This document shows, piece by piece, positions 8,864 to 18,043 of a DNA stretch of 64,000 bases; position 1 is the first letter of the stretch, and every line of letters starts with the position of its first letter. A model generated the notes under the pieces. The model was not told where the DNA came from, searched no databases, and saw only the letters and a program-made list of their open reading frames with translations. The stretch covers positions 112,284 to 176,283 of the forward strand of contig JBKDQE010000038.1 in NCBI GenBank assembly GCA_046342195.1, given 5' to 3'. A program made the position numbers and the translations under genes. Origin of the DNA: CANHBY01 sp046342195. GTDB lineage: Bacteria > Pseudomonadota > Gammaproteobacteria > Burkholderiales > Burkholderiaceae_C.

Positions 8864-9075
8864 CTTCAATCTCCCTTGTCGATGAAACTGCCGGTTGAAC
8901 TGCATTCCGGGTGGTTTGTCATTTCATGGGCAAAGACGAACGCCTCAACAGCAGCGCACGACACACTCAGCACCAGTCGCATGTACACCCCCCCCAGAGG
9001 CTCACCCTAGCTCCGGGGCTGCGATAACGCTTTGTGGAAAATCAAAAAATCATGTGGAACAATGGGTTGTCGAAT

Positions 9076-10935
9076 TTACAAGCGGCGTGTGTACATGGCC
9101 ATGGTGACCTGATTGCGCAGGGTTTTCAGGCGCTGGAGAAGATGGTTGCTGATCTGAAGGCTATGAGGCATGGCCCGATCGGCATAGATCATTCCGGTGC
9201 CCAGACCGTCCCTGCTGAACGGTAAAATGAGAAAAGTAGGCGCGTTTACCTGGTTAAGGTACCAAGCCGGCAGGCGTCCGGCAATGGCTTGGTCAGATGA
9301 ATCCACGACCAAGGTGTCTGCATGTTTGGCACACAGCAAGCCAAACAAATCCGTTGGGGGAGACATCGGAATATCGAACCACTGGCTGATCAAGGGCCCC
9401 CGATCTCCCATGCCTATACGACCCAACAGGTTCGAACTTCGTTCATCCTTCAAAGCAATAATCACCCGCTGGGCATGGAGAGAATCCATGAAAATTTTCG
9501 CAGTCAAGGTGAGAATTTCACTGAGGCTGGTATCGCCAACAACGCACTCACTGAGTTCATCAATGTGACGTGATAAAGAGGCTTCCGCCTGATCAGCCGA
9601 CATCACTGCCTCTGACGCGATATCAGGCAGTTGGCTGTTCGCTGGACCCTTGATGGTCGAAGAAGCCCGAGTTGAGGCTTTGCCAGCAAGCCCTTCGGGT
9701 TGGGCCCCAAGCTGGGGCACAGCCACGGTGCCTTTGTTGGGGGTGCCTTGGCTGCCGGCTGTTTTTTTGAGTATGGGCACAGCCCCTGACTCGCTGGGAC
9801 GCTGCAACACGGAGGTCAGCATGAAGGCTGCCGGGAGCGGTTCATTGCGCTTCATGGCTGATTGCAATTGAGAGAGATTTTTTTCCAGCAAAGGCGATAG
9901 CTTGGCCAAATTCATGACCTGGGCCATCTGGCTCCATTGGGCATCAACCCGTTCGAGCATATTGGCAAAATCCTCGGGGCTCTCACCATAGATTTTGCTC
10001 CAGCGGTTCTGGAAGCTGGCAAATTCGCATTCCCGGTCTTCGGGATGTGTTTCGGCCAACAGCACGGCCAGGTGATTCGACAAAGAGCAAGCCACCCGAA
10101 CATATTCTTCAGTGCTGAAGTCTTGTTCGAGGTTGTCTGGCAGGTAGGGCCGCAGGGCGATTTGCAGTTTGTCTGGCCAACCCCACAAACGGGCCACTTC
10201 ACAACTCAAGTCATCGAACGACAAATACAGAATTGATTTGGCATGACGGTTATCGTAAAGAACTTGCAAAGCATGGCGGCCGTGAACTGCCAAATCTTCG
10301 GGTGAGCTGTGCTCAAGATGCTGGCGTGTCATTGATTCAATCCGGGAGGCTTCTTCGGGAAAATGCATCCAGACTAACATGCGGCCCAAATTTTGGAACA
10401 GCGCGGTCAGGTAAGTGCTCTGTGCCAATCGATAAGAAGGGCAGATCTCATTGGCCAGAAGGCCCGCCATGAGCGCCCGCGAGAACTCTTGCTGAACCCG
10501 GCTTGCTGAAGGGCCCTTGGGCAGGTTGTCAAACAATTTCAGTGATGCCGCCAGCATACCCACAGACTGAAAGCCCATGAGGCTGATCGCACGTGACAGG
10601 TTGTCGATCGAGCCTCCACCCACTGAACTATAAAACGCTGTATTGATCAACCTCAAAAGCTTATTCGAAAGAGCCACATCAGAGAGAATTTCCTCAGTGA
10701 ACGCTTTCAGATGAGCATTTTCAGCCCGAGCCAATTTTTGAATGGATCGGATCGAGTCCCGCAGTGAAGGAAAATCCGGGTTTTGCGACAATCGGGCCAA
10801 AAGCTTTTGAACATGTTCTTCCCTTCGGGCCGCTTCAGCTTGTTCAGCGGCATCCATCAAGGGCTCAGCCATGACCTCCCCGACTGATTCTGTAGCAAGC
10901 GCTCCGGCAGCGTTATTGACAAGGGTTTCAGTCAT
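9076..10935 (-). CDS. HDOD-domain signalling protein with a C-terminal GAF-like region
   Basis: About 619 residues. The N-terminal part, roughly residues 45-245, matches the HDOD output domain (LARLSQNPDFPSL, EEILSDVALSNKLLRLINTAFY, ISLMGFQSVGML), a catalytically inactive relative of HD phosphohydrolases found in bacterial signalling proteins. After a low-complexity linker rich in Ala, Ser, Pro and Gly (about 385-455), the last 150 residues (SLSEILTLTAKIFMDSLHAQRVIIALK) resemble a GAF-type sensor domain. I start at MTETLVNN (10935); the frame opens four residues earlier. No partner kinase lies next to it. Its output cannot be named. Confidence 0.82.
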   Translation of the reverse strand: MTETLVNNAAGALATESVGEVMAEPLMDAAEQAEAARREEHVQKLLARLSQNPDFPSLRDSIRSIQKLARAENAHLKAFTEEILSDVALSNKLLRLINTAFYSSVGGGSIDNLSRAISLMGFQSVGMLAASLKLFDNLPKGPSASRVQQEFSRALMAGLLANEICPSYRLAQSTYLTALFQNLGRMLVWMHFPEEASRIESMTRQHLEHSSPEDLAVHGRHALQVLYDNRHAKSILYLSFDDLSCEVARLWGWPDKLQIALRPYLPDNLEQDFSTEEYVRVACSLSNHLAVLLAETHPEDRECEFASFQNRWSKIYGESPEDFANMLERVDAQWSQMAQVMNLAKLSPLLEKNLSQLQSAMKRNEPLPAAFMLTSVLQRPSESGAVPILKKTAGSQGTPNKGTVAVPQLGAQPEGLAGKASTRASSTIKGPANSQLPDIASEAVMSADQAEASLSRHIDELSECVVGDTSLSEILTLTAKIFMDSLHAQRVIIALKDERSSNLLGRIGMGDRGPLISQWFDIPMSPPTDLFGLLCAKHADTLVVDSSDQAIAGRLPAWYLNQVNAPTFLILPFSRDGLGTGMIYADRAMPHSLQISNHLLQRLKTLRNQVTMAMYTRRL

Positions 10936-11215
10936 GATGAAGATCAAAGGTAAAAAGCCCGAAGGAATCTACCGTGCAAAGGTGACACGGGCCAATTTGT
11001 ATCGGCCATTCAGGGGCAAACTGTAATGACACGGGTTCAAAAAGCCGCGGTCCCTGGCCTCCTGGGAGCCTGGGAGCCTGTCAGGATGAGCGCGTCGAAA
11101 GTGAAAACAGCCTCGGTGAGCCCAGTTTTCATCACATAAAATATGAACACTTGTCGTCTGGCCTGAGACCCGTTCCAGGCGTCTCATTTCTCAACCGGCT
11201 GAAGATCACCTCACC

Positions 11216-12469
11216 ATGTACCAACACATCACCATTCCCGAGGGCGGCCAGAAAATCACGGTCAACCCTGATTTCTCGCTGAATGTTCCCAACAACCCGA
11301 TCATTCCTTACATCGTGGGCGACGGCACGGGTGTTGACATCACCCCAGTCATGATCAAGGTCGTAGACGCTGCGGTGGCCAAAGCTTATGCCGGCACCAA
11401 AAAAATTCACTGGATGGAAATTTACGCCGGCGAAAAATCAACCCAGGTTTATGGCCCCGATGTGTGGTTACCGGCTGAAACCCTTGACGTGCTCAAAGAC
11501 TATGTGGTTTCCATCAAGGGCCCTTTGACCACGCCTGTTGGGGGCGGCATCCGTTCGCTCAATGTAGCGTTGCGCCAAGAGCTGGATCTTTACGTCTGTC
11601 TGAGGCCCATTCAATATTTCCAGGGTGTGCCTTCCCCGGTCAAAGAGCCCCACAAAACCCATATGGTGATTTTCCGCGAGAACTCGGAAGACATTTATGC
11701 GGGCATTGAGTTTGAAGCCGAAAGCGAGAAGGCCAAGAGGCTCATTCAAATTCTTCAGGATGAATTCGGCGTCAAAAAAATCCGCTTCCCTGCCACCTCG
11801 GGCATTGGTGTGAAGCCCGTGTCGAGGGAGGGCACAGAACGGCTCGTCCGCAAAGCCATTCAGTATGCCATTGACAATGACAAGCCCAGCGTAACCCTGG
11901 TTCATAAGGGCAACATCATGAAATACACGGAGGGTGGCTTTCGTGATTGGGGCTATGCCTTGGCTCAGAAAGAGTTCGGAGCCCACCTGACGGATGGCGG
12001 GCCTTGGTGCCAATTCAAAAACCCCAAAACCGGACGCGACATCATCATCAAAGACTCCATCGCTGACGCTTTTTTGCAGCAAATTCTGCTGCGCCCGGCC
12101 GAGTACTCGGTGATTGCCACCCTCAACCTGAATGGCGATTACATCTCTGATGCGCTCGCCGCCCAAGTGGGCGGCATTGGTATTGCCCCCGGAGCCAATT
12201 TATCTGACTCGATTGCGATGTTCGAGGCCACCCACGGCACAGCCCCTAAATACGCCGGAAAAGATTATGTCAACCCTGGCTCAGAAATTCTTTCGGCTGA
12301 AATGATGCTGCGCCATATGGGCTGGACTCAGGCCGCTGACTTGATCATCAGCTCGATGGAAAAATCAATTTTGTCCAAAAAGGTCACTTATGACTTTGCG
12401 CGCCTGCTGGACGGCGCTACTCAGGTGTCTTGTTCCGGCTTCGGCCAAGTCATGATCGAAAACATGTGA
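11216..12469 (+). CDS. icd: NADP-dependent isocitrate dehydrogenase
   Basis: Oxidative decarboxylation of isocitrate to 2-oxoglutarate in the TCA cycle. At 417 residues it matches the E. coli-type homodimeric enzyme. Visible family blocks include IPYIVGDGTGVDITP, GGGIRSLNVALRQ (substrate loop with the phosphorylatable Ser), FRENSEDIYAG, HKGNIMKYTEGGF and FEATHGTAPKYAGKD. It is a single gene, facing the hybrid kinase gene. The 280 bases upstream include an AT-rich TAAAAT that may be a -10 box, but no convincing -35. Confidence 0.97.
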   Translation: MYQHITIPEGGQKITVNPDFSLNVPNNPIIPYIVGDGTGVDITPVMIKVVDAAVAKAYAGTKKIHWMEIYAGEKSTQVYGPDVWLPAETLDVLKDYVVSIKGPLTTPVGGGIRSLNVALRQELDLYVCLRPIQYFQGVPSPVKEPHKTHMVIFRENSEDIYAGIEFEAESEKAKRLIQILQDEFGVKKIRFPATSGIGVKPVSREGTERLVRKAIQYAIDNDKPSVTLVHKGNIMKYTEGGFRDWGYALAQKEFGAHLTDGGPWCQFKNPKTGRDIIIKDSIADAFLQQILLRPAEYSVIATLNLNGDYISDALAAQVGGIGIAPGANLSDSIAMFEATHGTAPKYAGKDYVNPGSEILSAEMMLRHMGWTQAADLIISSMEKSILSKKVTYDFARLLDGATQVSCSGFGQVMIENM

Positions 12470-12547
12470 TTTTTACCGAAGGATGAAAGCCTTTGCGCGC
12501 CGTTTGAAAAAAGCCCTCCGAGCTTGACAGGCCCTGGGAGCCATTTT

Positions 12548-14947
12548 TTATGCAGCAGGCAGCCGCTCATTTTCTTGGTACGCTGCAAAAGCGTTGGCAA
12601 GCTCCGATTCCATTTCCTTGAATAATTCCGTGAACGCCTCAATTTGCAGGGTATCGGCCAATTTTTCAAGTTCTGCACACATTTGAAAAATTTTACTGTG
12701 TGGCCAGAAGTACGCCACACTCCCTTTGAGGCTGTGAACTTTCATGGCGGTGCCGGGCCAGTCATTTTTCAAAACCAAATCCTGGATTTCCCGGATCAAT
12801 TGCGGGGCTTGAGTAAAAAACATCTTGATCAGGTGTTCCCGGCGAGACTCGGAGCGGCCCTGCGCCATGGGGGCGGAGCGGGCCGGCATGGGCCTATTGG
12901 CTCGTTCGGTGGTGACCTGTGAAGCCAAGGTTCTTTTTTTGTCAATCACGGATTGCAAGGCTTGGTGCAAAAGCTCTTCATCAATGGGTTTAGACAAAAA
13001 TTGATCCAGTCCTGCGCCCATGAATTCTTCACGATCATGACTGTCCGCATTGGCAGTCAACCCAAAAATTGGTATTTTGGCATTGGGTATGCACAGATCA
13101 TTCCATTTTCCATGACGGATGTGTTGGGTTGCTTCCAGGCCATCCATGATGGGCATGCGGCCATCCATGAGCACGAGATCAAAAGGGCCGTCCTTGGCCA
13201 GAATTTGCAGCGCCTGCTGGCCATTTTCAGCCAAGGTATATTGGTGGCCCATCAGCCCCAGGAGGTGACTGATAATGATCCAGTTGGTTTGAGAGTCTTC
13301 GGCCACCAAAACCCGCAAAGATTCAGTATGCGGGTTCAAGGCTGAGGGCTTGCTCTTGCAAGAAGATTTTTCCGATATCAGCGGAATGTCAAATGAAAAG
13401 AAGCTGCCTTTTTCAAGTTGGCTCTGTACTGAAATGCGCCCACCCATCAGTTGCACAAGTTCTTGACAAATAGATAATCCAAGACCGATTCCACCAAATT
13501 TTCGGGTGGTGGAAGAATCGCCTGGCTCGAATTTTTGAAACAATCGCGACAACATATCTGGCGTCATCCCCGTGCCTGTATCGGAAACCTCAAATCGCAA
13601 CCAAATTGGTGCATCAGAATGATGAGCCTGTCGGGCTTCGGGTGGGGCTTGGCATGGGCTTACTGAAAGGCGGATGTGGCCTTCCTCAGTAAACTTCAAA
13701 GCGTTGCCCAACAGCTGATTCAGTATCTGACGTATTCGATGAGGATCGCCTTGCAAGAAGGCTGGCAGGCTCGCGTCCAGATGCAACTTGCACATCAATT
13801 TCTTTTTTTCCGCTTCCTCTTGCACCCACCGCATGGTTTCTTCAAGAAGCGCTTTGAGTTCAAAAACCGTTTTTTCCAGCCGCATTTTCCCGGCTTCAAT
13901 CTGTGATAAATCGATCAAATCATTGACAATGTTCAGCAATGCGCTGGCATGGAGTCGGGCCATCTCAATCTGCTGTCGCAAGGAGGAGGGCATCTCTTGT
14001 TTGAGAGCCAAGCCAAGCATGCCAATCACACCGGCCATGGGCGTGCGCAACTCATGGTTCATCATCGCGAGAAAGGCTGACTTGGCCTGCGAGGCGCTCA
14101 CCGTTTGCTCCAGGGTCGCTGCCCGATGGTGTTCCTGCTCGATCCGCTCGTTGCGTTCCTGCAATGAAATCACCACCTGCCTGACCGATTTCATCATGTG
14201 GCCAAACTCATCAAGACGATCCGTTTCGATGTCAACATCCAGCTTGCCTTGCGCGATACGCGAGGTCACCTCAGAAGCGTATTCAAGGGGCCGTACAATG
14301 CTCTTTCGAAGATGAAAGGCAGACAGCCATGCGATGAGGGTGGCAGCACTCATCAGTGAAGCACCCAGCACCAGCGCCAGGCTTTGCTGCGCGTCCATGT
14401 CGTTTCGAGCAGATCGGCTCGCCGTTGAGATGGCCTGCATCATGCTTTCCAACGAGGCTTGAGTTGCCGCATAGGGTTCATCGATAGACCGTAACAAGCG
14501 ATGGGCGGCCATCGGGTTGTCAAGCGCCTGTTGCTTGATTTGGATGAGCAGATCTACAAAGCGGGCACGATAATTGCCCAAGTTTTCCTTGATGGTTTCT
14601 ACCTTGTGCTGATGATCATCATTGACACGATGGCCCCCCAAAATCTTGAGCGCCAAATCAAGCTTGGCTTGCTCTGCATCCCAGAGTTGTTTGACATTGG
14701 CAACTGAAGGTGCGTCTCCAATCGCAAGAATGACATCCTTCTCAAAACTGCGGCTTCGGGCCATGGAGGTGCGGATATTGGCAACCGTTTGTGTCAAAGC
14801 AAATTCACGATCAATGAAGCTGGCCGCGCTGGAACGAATTTGATGCAGCCCCCACCAAGCAGCAGCGCTCACCACCAGCATCAATACAACCAGCAGCCCC
14901 AGAACGCTGGCCAGGCGCAAACCGATTGAATGGCGAAACATCCACAT
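12548..14947 (-). CDS. Hybrid sensor histidine kinase with receiver and Hpt domains
   Basis: 799 residues, with domains in this order. A membrane segment (about 12-32), a helical periplasmic region (33-190) like four-helix-bundle sensors and a second membrane segment (190-212) come first. HAMP follows (212-265), then HisKA with the phosphorylated His298 in NHELRTP. HATPase has NALKFT, DTGTGM and GIGLGLSI (about 415-520). A receiver follows, with phosphoacceptor Asp595 in DLVLMDGRMPIMDG and Lys653. Last is an Hpt domain with His738 in KVHSLKG. This is the BarA/TorS-like phosphorelay layout, so the final acceptor is an unlinked response regulator. No such regulator is adjacent. Confidence 0.93.
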   Translation of the reverse strand: MWMFRHSIGLRLASVLGLLVVLMLVVSAAAWWGLHQIRSSAASFIDREFALTQTVANIRTSMARSRSFEKDVILAIGDAPSVANVKQLWDAEQAKLDLALKILGGHRVNDDHQHKVETIKENLGNYRARFVDLLIQIKQQALDNPMAAHRLLRSIDEPYAATQASLESMMQAISTASRSARNDMDAQQSLALVLGASLMSAATLIAWLSAFHLRKSIVRPLEYASEVTSRIAQGKLDVDIETDRLDEFGHMMKSVRQVVISLQERNERIEQEHHRAATLEQTVSASQAKSAFLAMMNHELRTPMAGVIGMLGLALKQEMPSSLRQQIEMARLHASALLNIVNDLIDLSQIEAGKMRLEKTVFELKALLEETMRWVQEEAEKKKLMCKLHLDASLPAFLQGDPHRIRQILNQLLGNALKFTEEGHIRLSVSPCQAPPEARQAHHSDAPIWLRFEVSDTGTGMTPDMLSRLFQKFEPGDSSTTRKFGGIGLGLSICQELVQLMGGRISVQSQLEKGSFFSFDIPLISEKSSCKSKPSALNPHTESLRVLVAEDSQTNWIIISHLLGLMGHQYTLAENGQQALQILAKDGPFDLVLMDGRMPIMDGLEATQHIRHGKWNDLCIPNAKIPIFGLTANADSHDREEFMGAGLDQFLSKPIDEELLHQALQSVIDKKRTLASQVTTERANRPMPARSAPMAQGRSESRREHLIKMFFTQAPQLIREIQDLVLKNDWPGTAMKVHSLKGSVAYFWPHSKIFQMCAELEKLADTLQIEAFTELFKEMESELANAFAAYQENERLPAA

Positions 14948-15050
14948 AGTGCGTCGATATGAAGTTGACGATCATGCGGGGCCCGATCAGAGGCCCTGTT
15001 GAATGAAAATCCTGAACAAGCCCCCAACGATGCCGAAGGTCAGGTTTGCT

Positions 15051-15220
15051 CCAGGGAACCTCTGCAAAACCCTTCGCGGCGATCGCATCCTTTCCCGGAT
15101 GATCTCTGCGGCGTTAGCTTTTTTGCCTGTAGCACCTGATACAGGTTGCAAAATCCGTCTTGCATCCTCCCGCCGGGCAAGGCGCGCTCATTCACGAGGG
15201 GTTTTGCAAAGGTTCTCTGG
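15051..15220. repeat. Inverted-repeat element, family 1 (MITE-like), copy A
   Basis: About 170 bases bounded by imperfect inverted repeats of about 26 bases. The left end reads CCAGGGAACCTCTGCAAAAC and the right end is its near-complement, ending GGTTCTCTGG. The inside has no reading frame. Inner blocks GATCGCATCCTTTCCCGGAT and GGCAAGGCGCGCTCAT recur in copies at 38562 and 61021. I read it as a non-autonomous transposable element. Confidence 0.8.
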
Positions 15221-15555
15221 ATGTTTCGGCAAAAAACAGGAATTCCACAGCGCTGAAACGCCTTGGTTCGTTAAAGAAATCACAGGCCTTGTCCGGGCTT
15301 GAAAACTTTGGCCCTGGATGGTGCTTTACGGCACCCAAGAGGCTCCCTGTGCCGGCCATTGCCAACCGTTTTTGGAAACCTGTTCACCCGGCAATCAACA
15401 ATTGACGTTGTGACCCCTGTAAAATCAATCACTTGATCAAAAACTTTTGAATTCTTTGTTGCCAGTTCAATAGGCTTGTGATTTGTCGATCAATACAAAA
15501 GCAACTGGCAAGGGCAACTTGTGATGCACAACCCGATTTGATCAGCTCGCTGCGG
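15221..15555. other. Stretch without a recognisable gene, between repeat copy A and the tRNA region
   Basis: No reading frame here resembles a protein and no strong hairpin or terminator is visible. A few AT-rich boxes (TTGACG, TAAAAT near 15400-15425) are wrongly spaced for a promoter. Composition drops toward AT in the second half. Confidence 0.5.
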
Positions 15556-15577
15556 CGAGAGGTTTTGCAGAGGTTCG
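15556..15577. repeat. Solo end of the family 1 inverted-repeat element
   Basis: The sequence CGAGAGGTTTTGCAGAGGTT matches the right end of copies A and D, but no partner left end is found nearby. It is probably the remnant of a decayed copy. It lies about 30 bases upstream of the tRNA gene, just before a TACAAT (15591-15596). Confidence 0.6.
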
Positions 15578-15607
15578 CTGATTCTTTTGTTACAATGGAA
15601 ATCTGTA

Positions 15608-15684
<77 letters not shown>

Positions 15685-15693
15685 AACACCCAA

Positions 15694-15731
15694 ACAAAGG
15701 CTTGGCATGACCGTCAAGCCTTTGTTTTTTT
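15694..15731 (+). terminator. Intrinsic terminator after the tRNA gene
   Basis: Arms ACAAAGGCTTG and CAAGCCTTTGT (11 base pairs), loop of about ten bases, then a run of T. It lies ten bases after the tRNA CCA end. Confidence 0.85.
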
Positions 15732-16052
15732 CTGCCCGCTCTGGCTGCATTCAGACGGCTGTGGCCGTTTGGGGTCTGGCGCTCATTGCAAACAATGCCC
15801 CCCACCCGGTAATACGGCGCGCCGTCGCAGCATCCAAACAATGCCTGGGTGCCCCCCATTGACAGGCTCCACGCCTTCACAAGGGTGATGCTCTGCGACT
15901 AAAAATTTTTCACCCCCCATCCCCTAAGAGAGGGGAAAAACCGGGCGGCAGGATCTCTCGAAAGCAAAGGGTCTCTGATGCCATCACCCTGAGCGCAGCC
16001 AAAACCCTTGAATGGGGGTGCCGTAAATCAGGAAAATTTCTTAAAAATAAAA
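15732..16052. other. Stretch without a recognisable gene, after the tRNA
   Basis: No supported reading frame: the minus-strand frame here crosses the tRNA gene. A small hairpin CCCCTAAGAGAGGGG followed by AAAAA is seen near 15920. Sixteen bases at 15953-15968 (ATCTCTCGAAAGCAAA) recur inside the inverted-repeat element at 40627. Confidence 0.45.
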
Positions 16053-17762
16053 CTATATCCTGATATAAATGCGTCCTGCCTCGCGAGCATTCCAGGCCCC
16101 CAGTCTTATTTTGCAGTCTTGAGGGCAGTATTTTATTTTAAGATCATTGATGATCATTTTTATGCTACCGGACTTATCAATTTCATCACTGTGCCGTCGA
16201 AGAATTTGTGAGACTGATTCAATCACTCTGGCGTTTCGGGTTTTCGAAGCTAAAACCATCAGGCTTCGCGCTGATACAGCATCTGCATCAGGGCTTATTT
16301 TTTTTTGAATTGCCTGAGAGATATACTCATGATTATTTTTAATAATTTCAATAAATCCTGCTTGCCCAGATGCCGCGAGGCACAATATTTCTGTGGCTGC
16401 ATCAGAAATACAAAAACGTTGGGAGAGTGCTGAGACCCAAGTGACATCCTCCTCTAAAGTCACGCCATGCAGCCTCAGCCTTACAAGGGCTGCGAGCAGA
16501 TTGATCGCGTCTTCAAAATCAAATTGTTCAAGAAAAATCTCTTCACTGATTTTTTGGGCCCAATCAATAGACTCGTCTATTTTTTTTTCAATGAGTAGTT
16601 TAAAAACACTACAAAATGCGATGAGACGCTTTAATCTCGAGTTTCCTGAATCTTTTTGATAAATGCCATTCATACTATCGTAAACCCTTGAAATGGATTT
16701 ATGATCATGCCCATCAAAATGGCAAATGCTCAATAAAACCAGGCTTCGGCAGTCAAACATTTTAGAGTGAATACCAAGCCTAGTCACTTGCAATAGTACT
16801 TTTACAGCTGTATCCTGATCACCCTTCAGGTAGGCAAGCGAGGCATACTTCTGAAGACGCACCATGCTAAATGGGGTTAATTGACTAGCTTTTTGGTAGG
16901 CGATCAAAGCGGAATCCAATTCTCCCTGTTCAATATGTAACTGCCCCATTAAATCATAGATTTCCGCGTAATTTGGTTGCTCTTGAATCAACAGGTTGAG
17001 CGTTTTCTGGGCATCTGAATAATTCCCTTCTTCGATTTGAATTCGGGCAATCCCCAGATCGGCCCAAGGCATAAATTTTATGCTTTGAATATTTTCATAT
17101 AGCTCATGCGCTCGTGGGTATTCTCCAAGCCGAATCAGAAGTTCTGCGCCGATTCGAGCTGCATACAGCCAATAGATGGCATGATGATTGAATCGCTCAA
17201 TACACAGTTGAGCGGCGACATCAAGCTTGCCTGCCTCGATCGCTGAAAATATGGTGGCCATCGTTTTTTTGCGATGGTGAGCCTGTAATAGACGATCCTG
17301 GAGGGTGGCTGTGGTGTGGGGGCGAAGCAAATAACTGTCCAGGGCAGCCTCGGCAATTTCACAAACCTTATGGTATGTTGCCTCGCTGGAAACCATCATA
17401 AAAAGGGTAGAGTAGGGAAGCATCTGTGATCGCCGCAGATCATCCAGTAAATCTTGCCCTGTCATGGACGAATTTTCAAAATAATAATCACACAATACAA
17501 CATCAAAAACTTGCGACTCTAATGCTTTTCGTCCATGAAGCAATTGAACGCATTGGACGATGTGCTTGATGCCAATTTCTCTCAAAGATCTGACAAGAAT
17601 ACCGCGATGCGTATCATGGCCGCCAATGATGAGCGCTTTGCAGTCACTGATGTCCCCAGGGATGACTTCCTGATGAACACCTGCCTGAGTGAACGAAGAT
17701 GCTGCATCGGGCCTCAGTTCTTGATGCCACAGTGGAGAAGAAATCGGAAGTGGGCTGACCAT
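16053..17762 (-). CDS. Receiver-domain protein with TPR repeats
   Basis: About 569 residues (580 if the frame is used from 17795). An N-terminal receiver domain has the acceptor Asp in VVLCDYYF and Ser-Ser in MMVSSEAT, but the conserved Lys is replaced by Arg (YLLRPH), and only one acidic residue is seen at the metal site (GGHD). About 400 residues of TPR-like helices follow (NYSDAQKTLNLLIQEQPNYA, GELDSALIAYQKASQLTPFS). The layout resembles VieB-type regulators that act by protein-protein contact rather than by binding DNA. Base composition is strikingly AT-rich compared with its neighbours, and it lies next to a tRNA gene. Start is uncertain. Its partner kinase is unknown. Confidence 0.8.
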   Translation of the reverse strand: MVSPLPISSPLWHQELRPDAASSFTQAGVHQEVIPGDISDCKALIIGGHDTHRGILVRSLREIGIKHIVQCVQLLHGRKALESQVFDVVLCDYYFENSSMTGQDLLDDLRRSQMLPYSTLFMMVSSEATYHKVCEIAEAALDSYLLRPHTTATLQDRLLQAHHRKKTMATIFSAIEAGKLDVAAQLCIERFNHHAIYWLYAARIGAELLIRLGEYPRAHELYENIQSIKFMPWADLGIARIQIEEGNYSDAQKTLNLLIQEQPNYAEIYDLMGQLHIEQGELDSALIAYQKASQLTPFSMVRLQKYASLAYLKGDQDTAVKVLLQVTRLGIHSKMFDCRSLVLLSICHFDGHDHKSISRVYDSMNGIYQKDSGNSRLKRLIAFCSVFKLLIEKKIDESIDWAQKISEEIFLEQFDFEDAINLLAALVRLRLHGVTLEEDVTWVSALSQRFCISDAATEILCLAASGQAGFIEIIKNNHEYISQAIQKKISPDADAVSARSLMVLASKTRNARVIESVSQILRRHSDEIDKSGSIKMIINDLKIKYCPQDCKIRLGAWNAREAGRIYIRI

Positions 17763-18043
17763 GGCAAACTTGGGCTGGGGTTGCACAAAAAACACTCATG
17801 CAGAGTGACATCACTGCTTTGGTATCGATATTCACAGCCTGAACTTGATAGGAATGGAAGGCTATTTCAGATAAATTTATGGCATCAATACCCAGATCGC
17901 CCTGCAAAACACCTCAAATTCGCATGACAGGGTGTGCTCTGCATCCCATGTTTGTGAGGTCTGGCTTTGCGACCAAGCCTGGGTGCGGTCGAGCACAGCC
18001 TTGGGCGGCGCCGCATCTATGATGAAGATGAAATTCTTCGTTT

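Noticed and set aside
15953..15968. Sixteen bases (ATCTCTCGAAAGCAAA) shared with the repeat element at 40627
   Set aside because: No further similarity extends on either side; a chance match or a tiny remnant cannot be told apart by eye.
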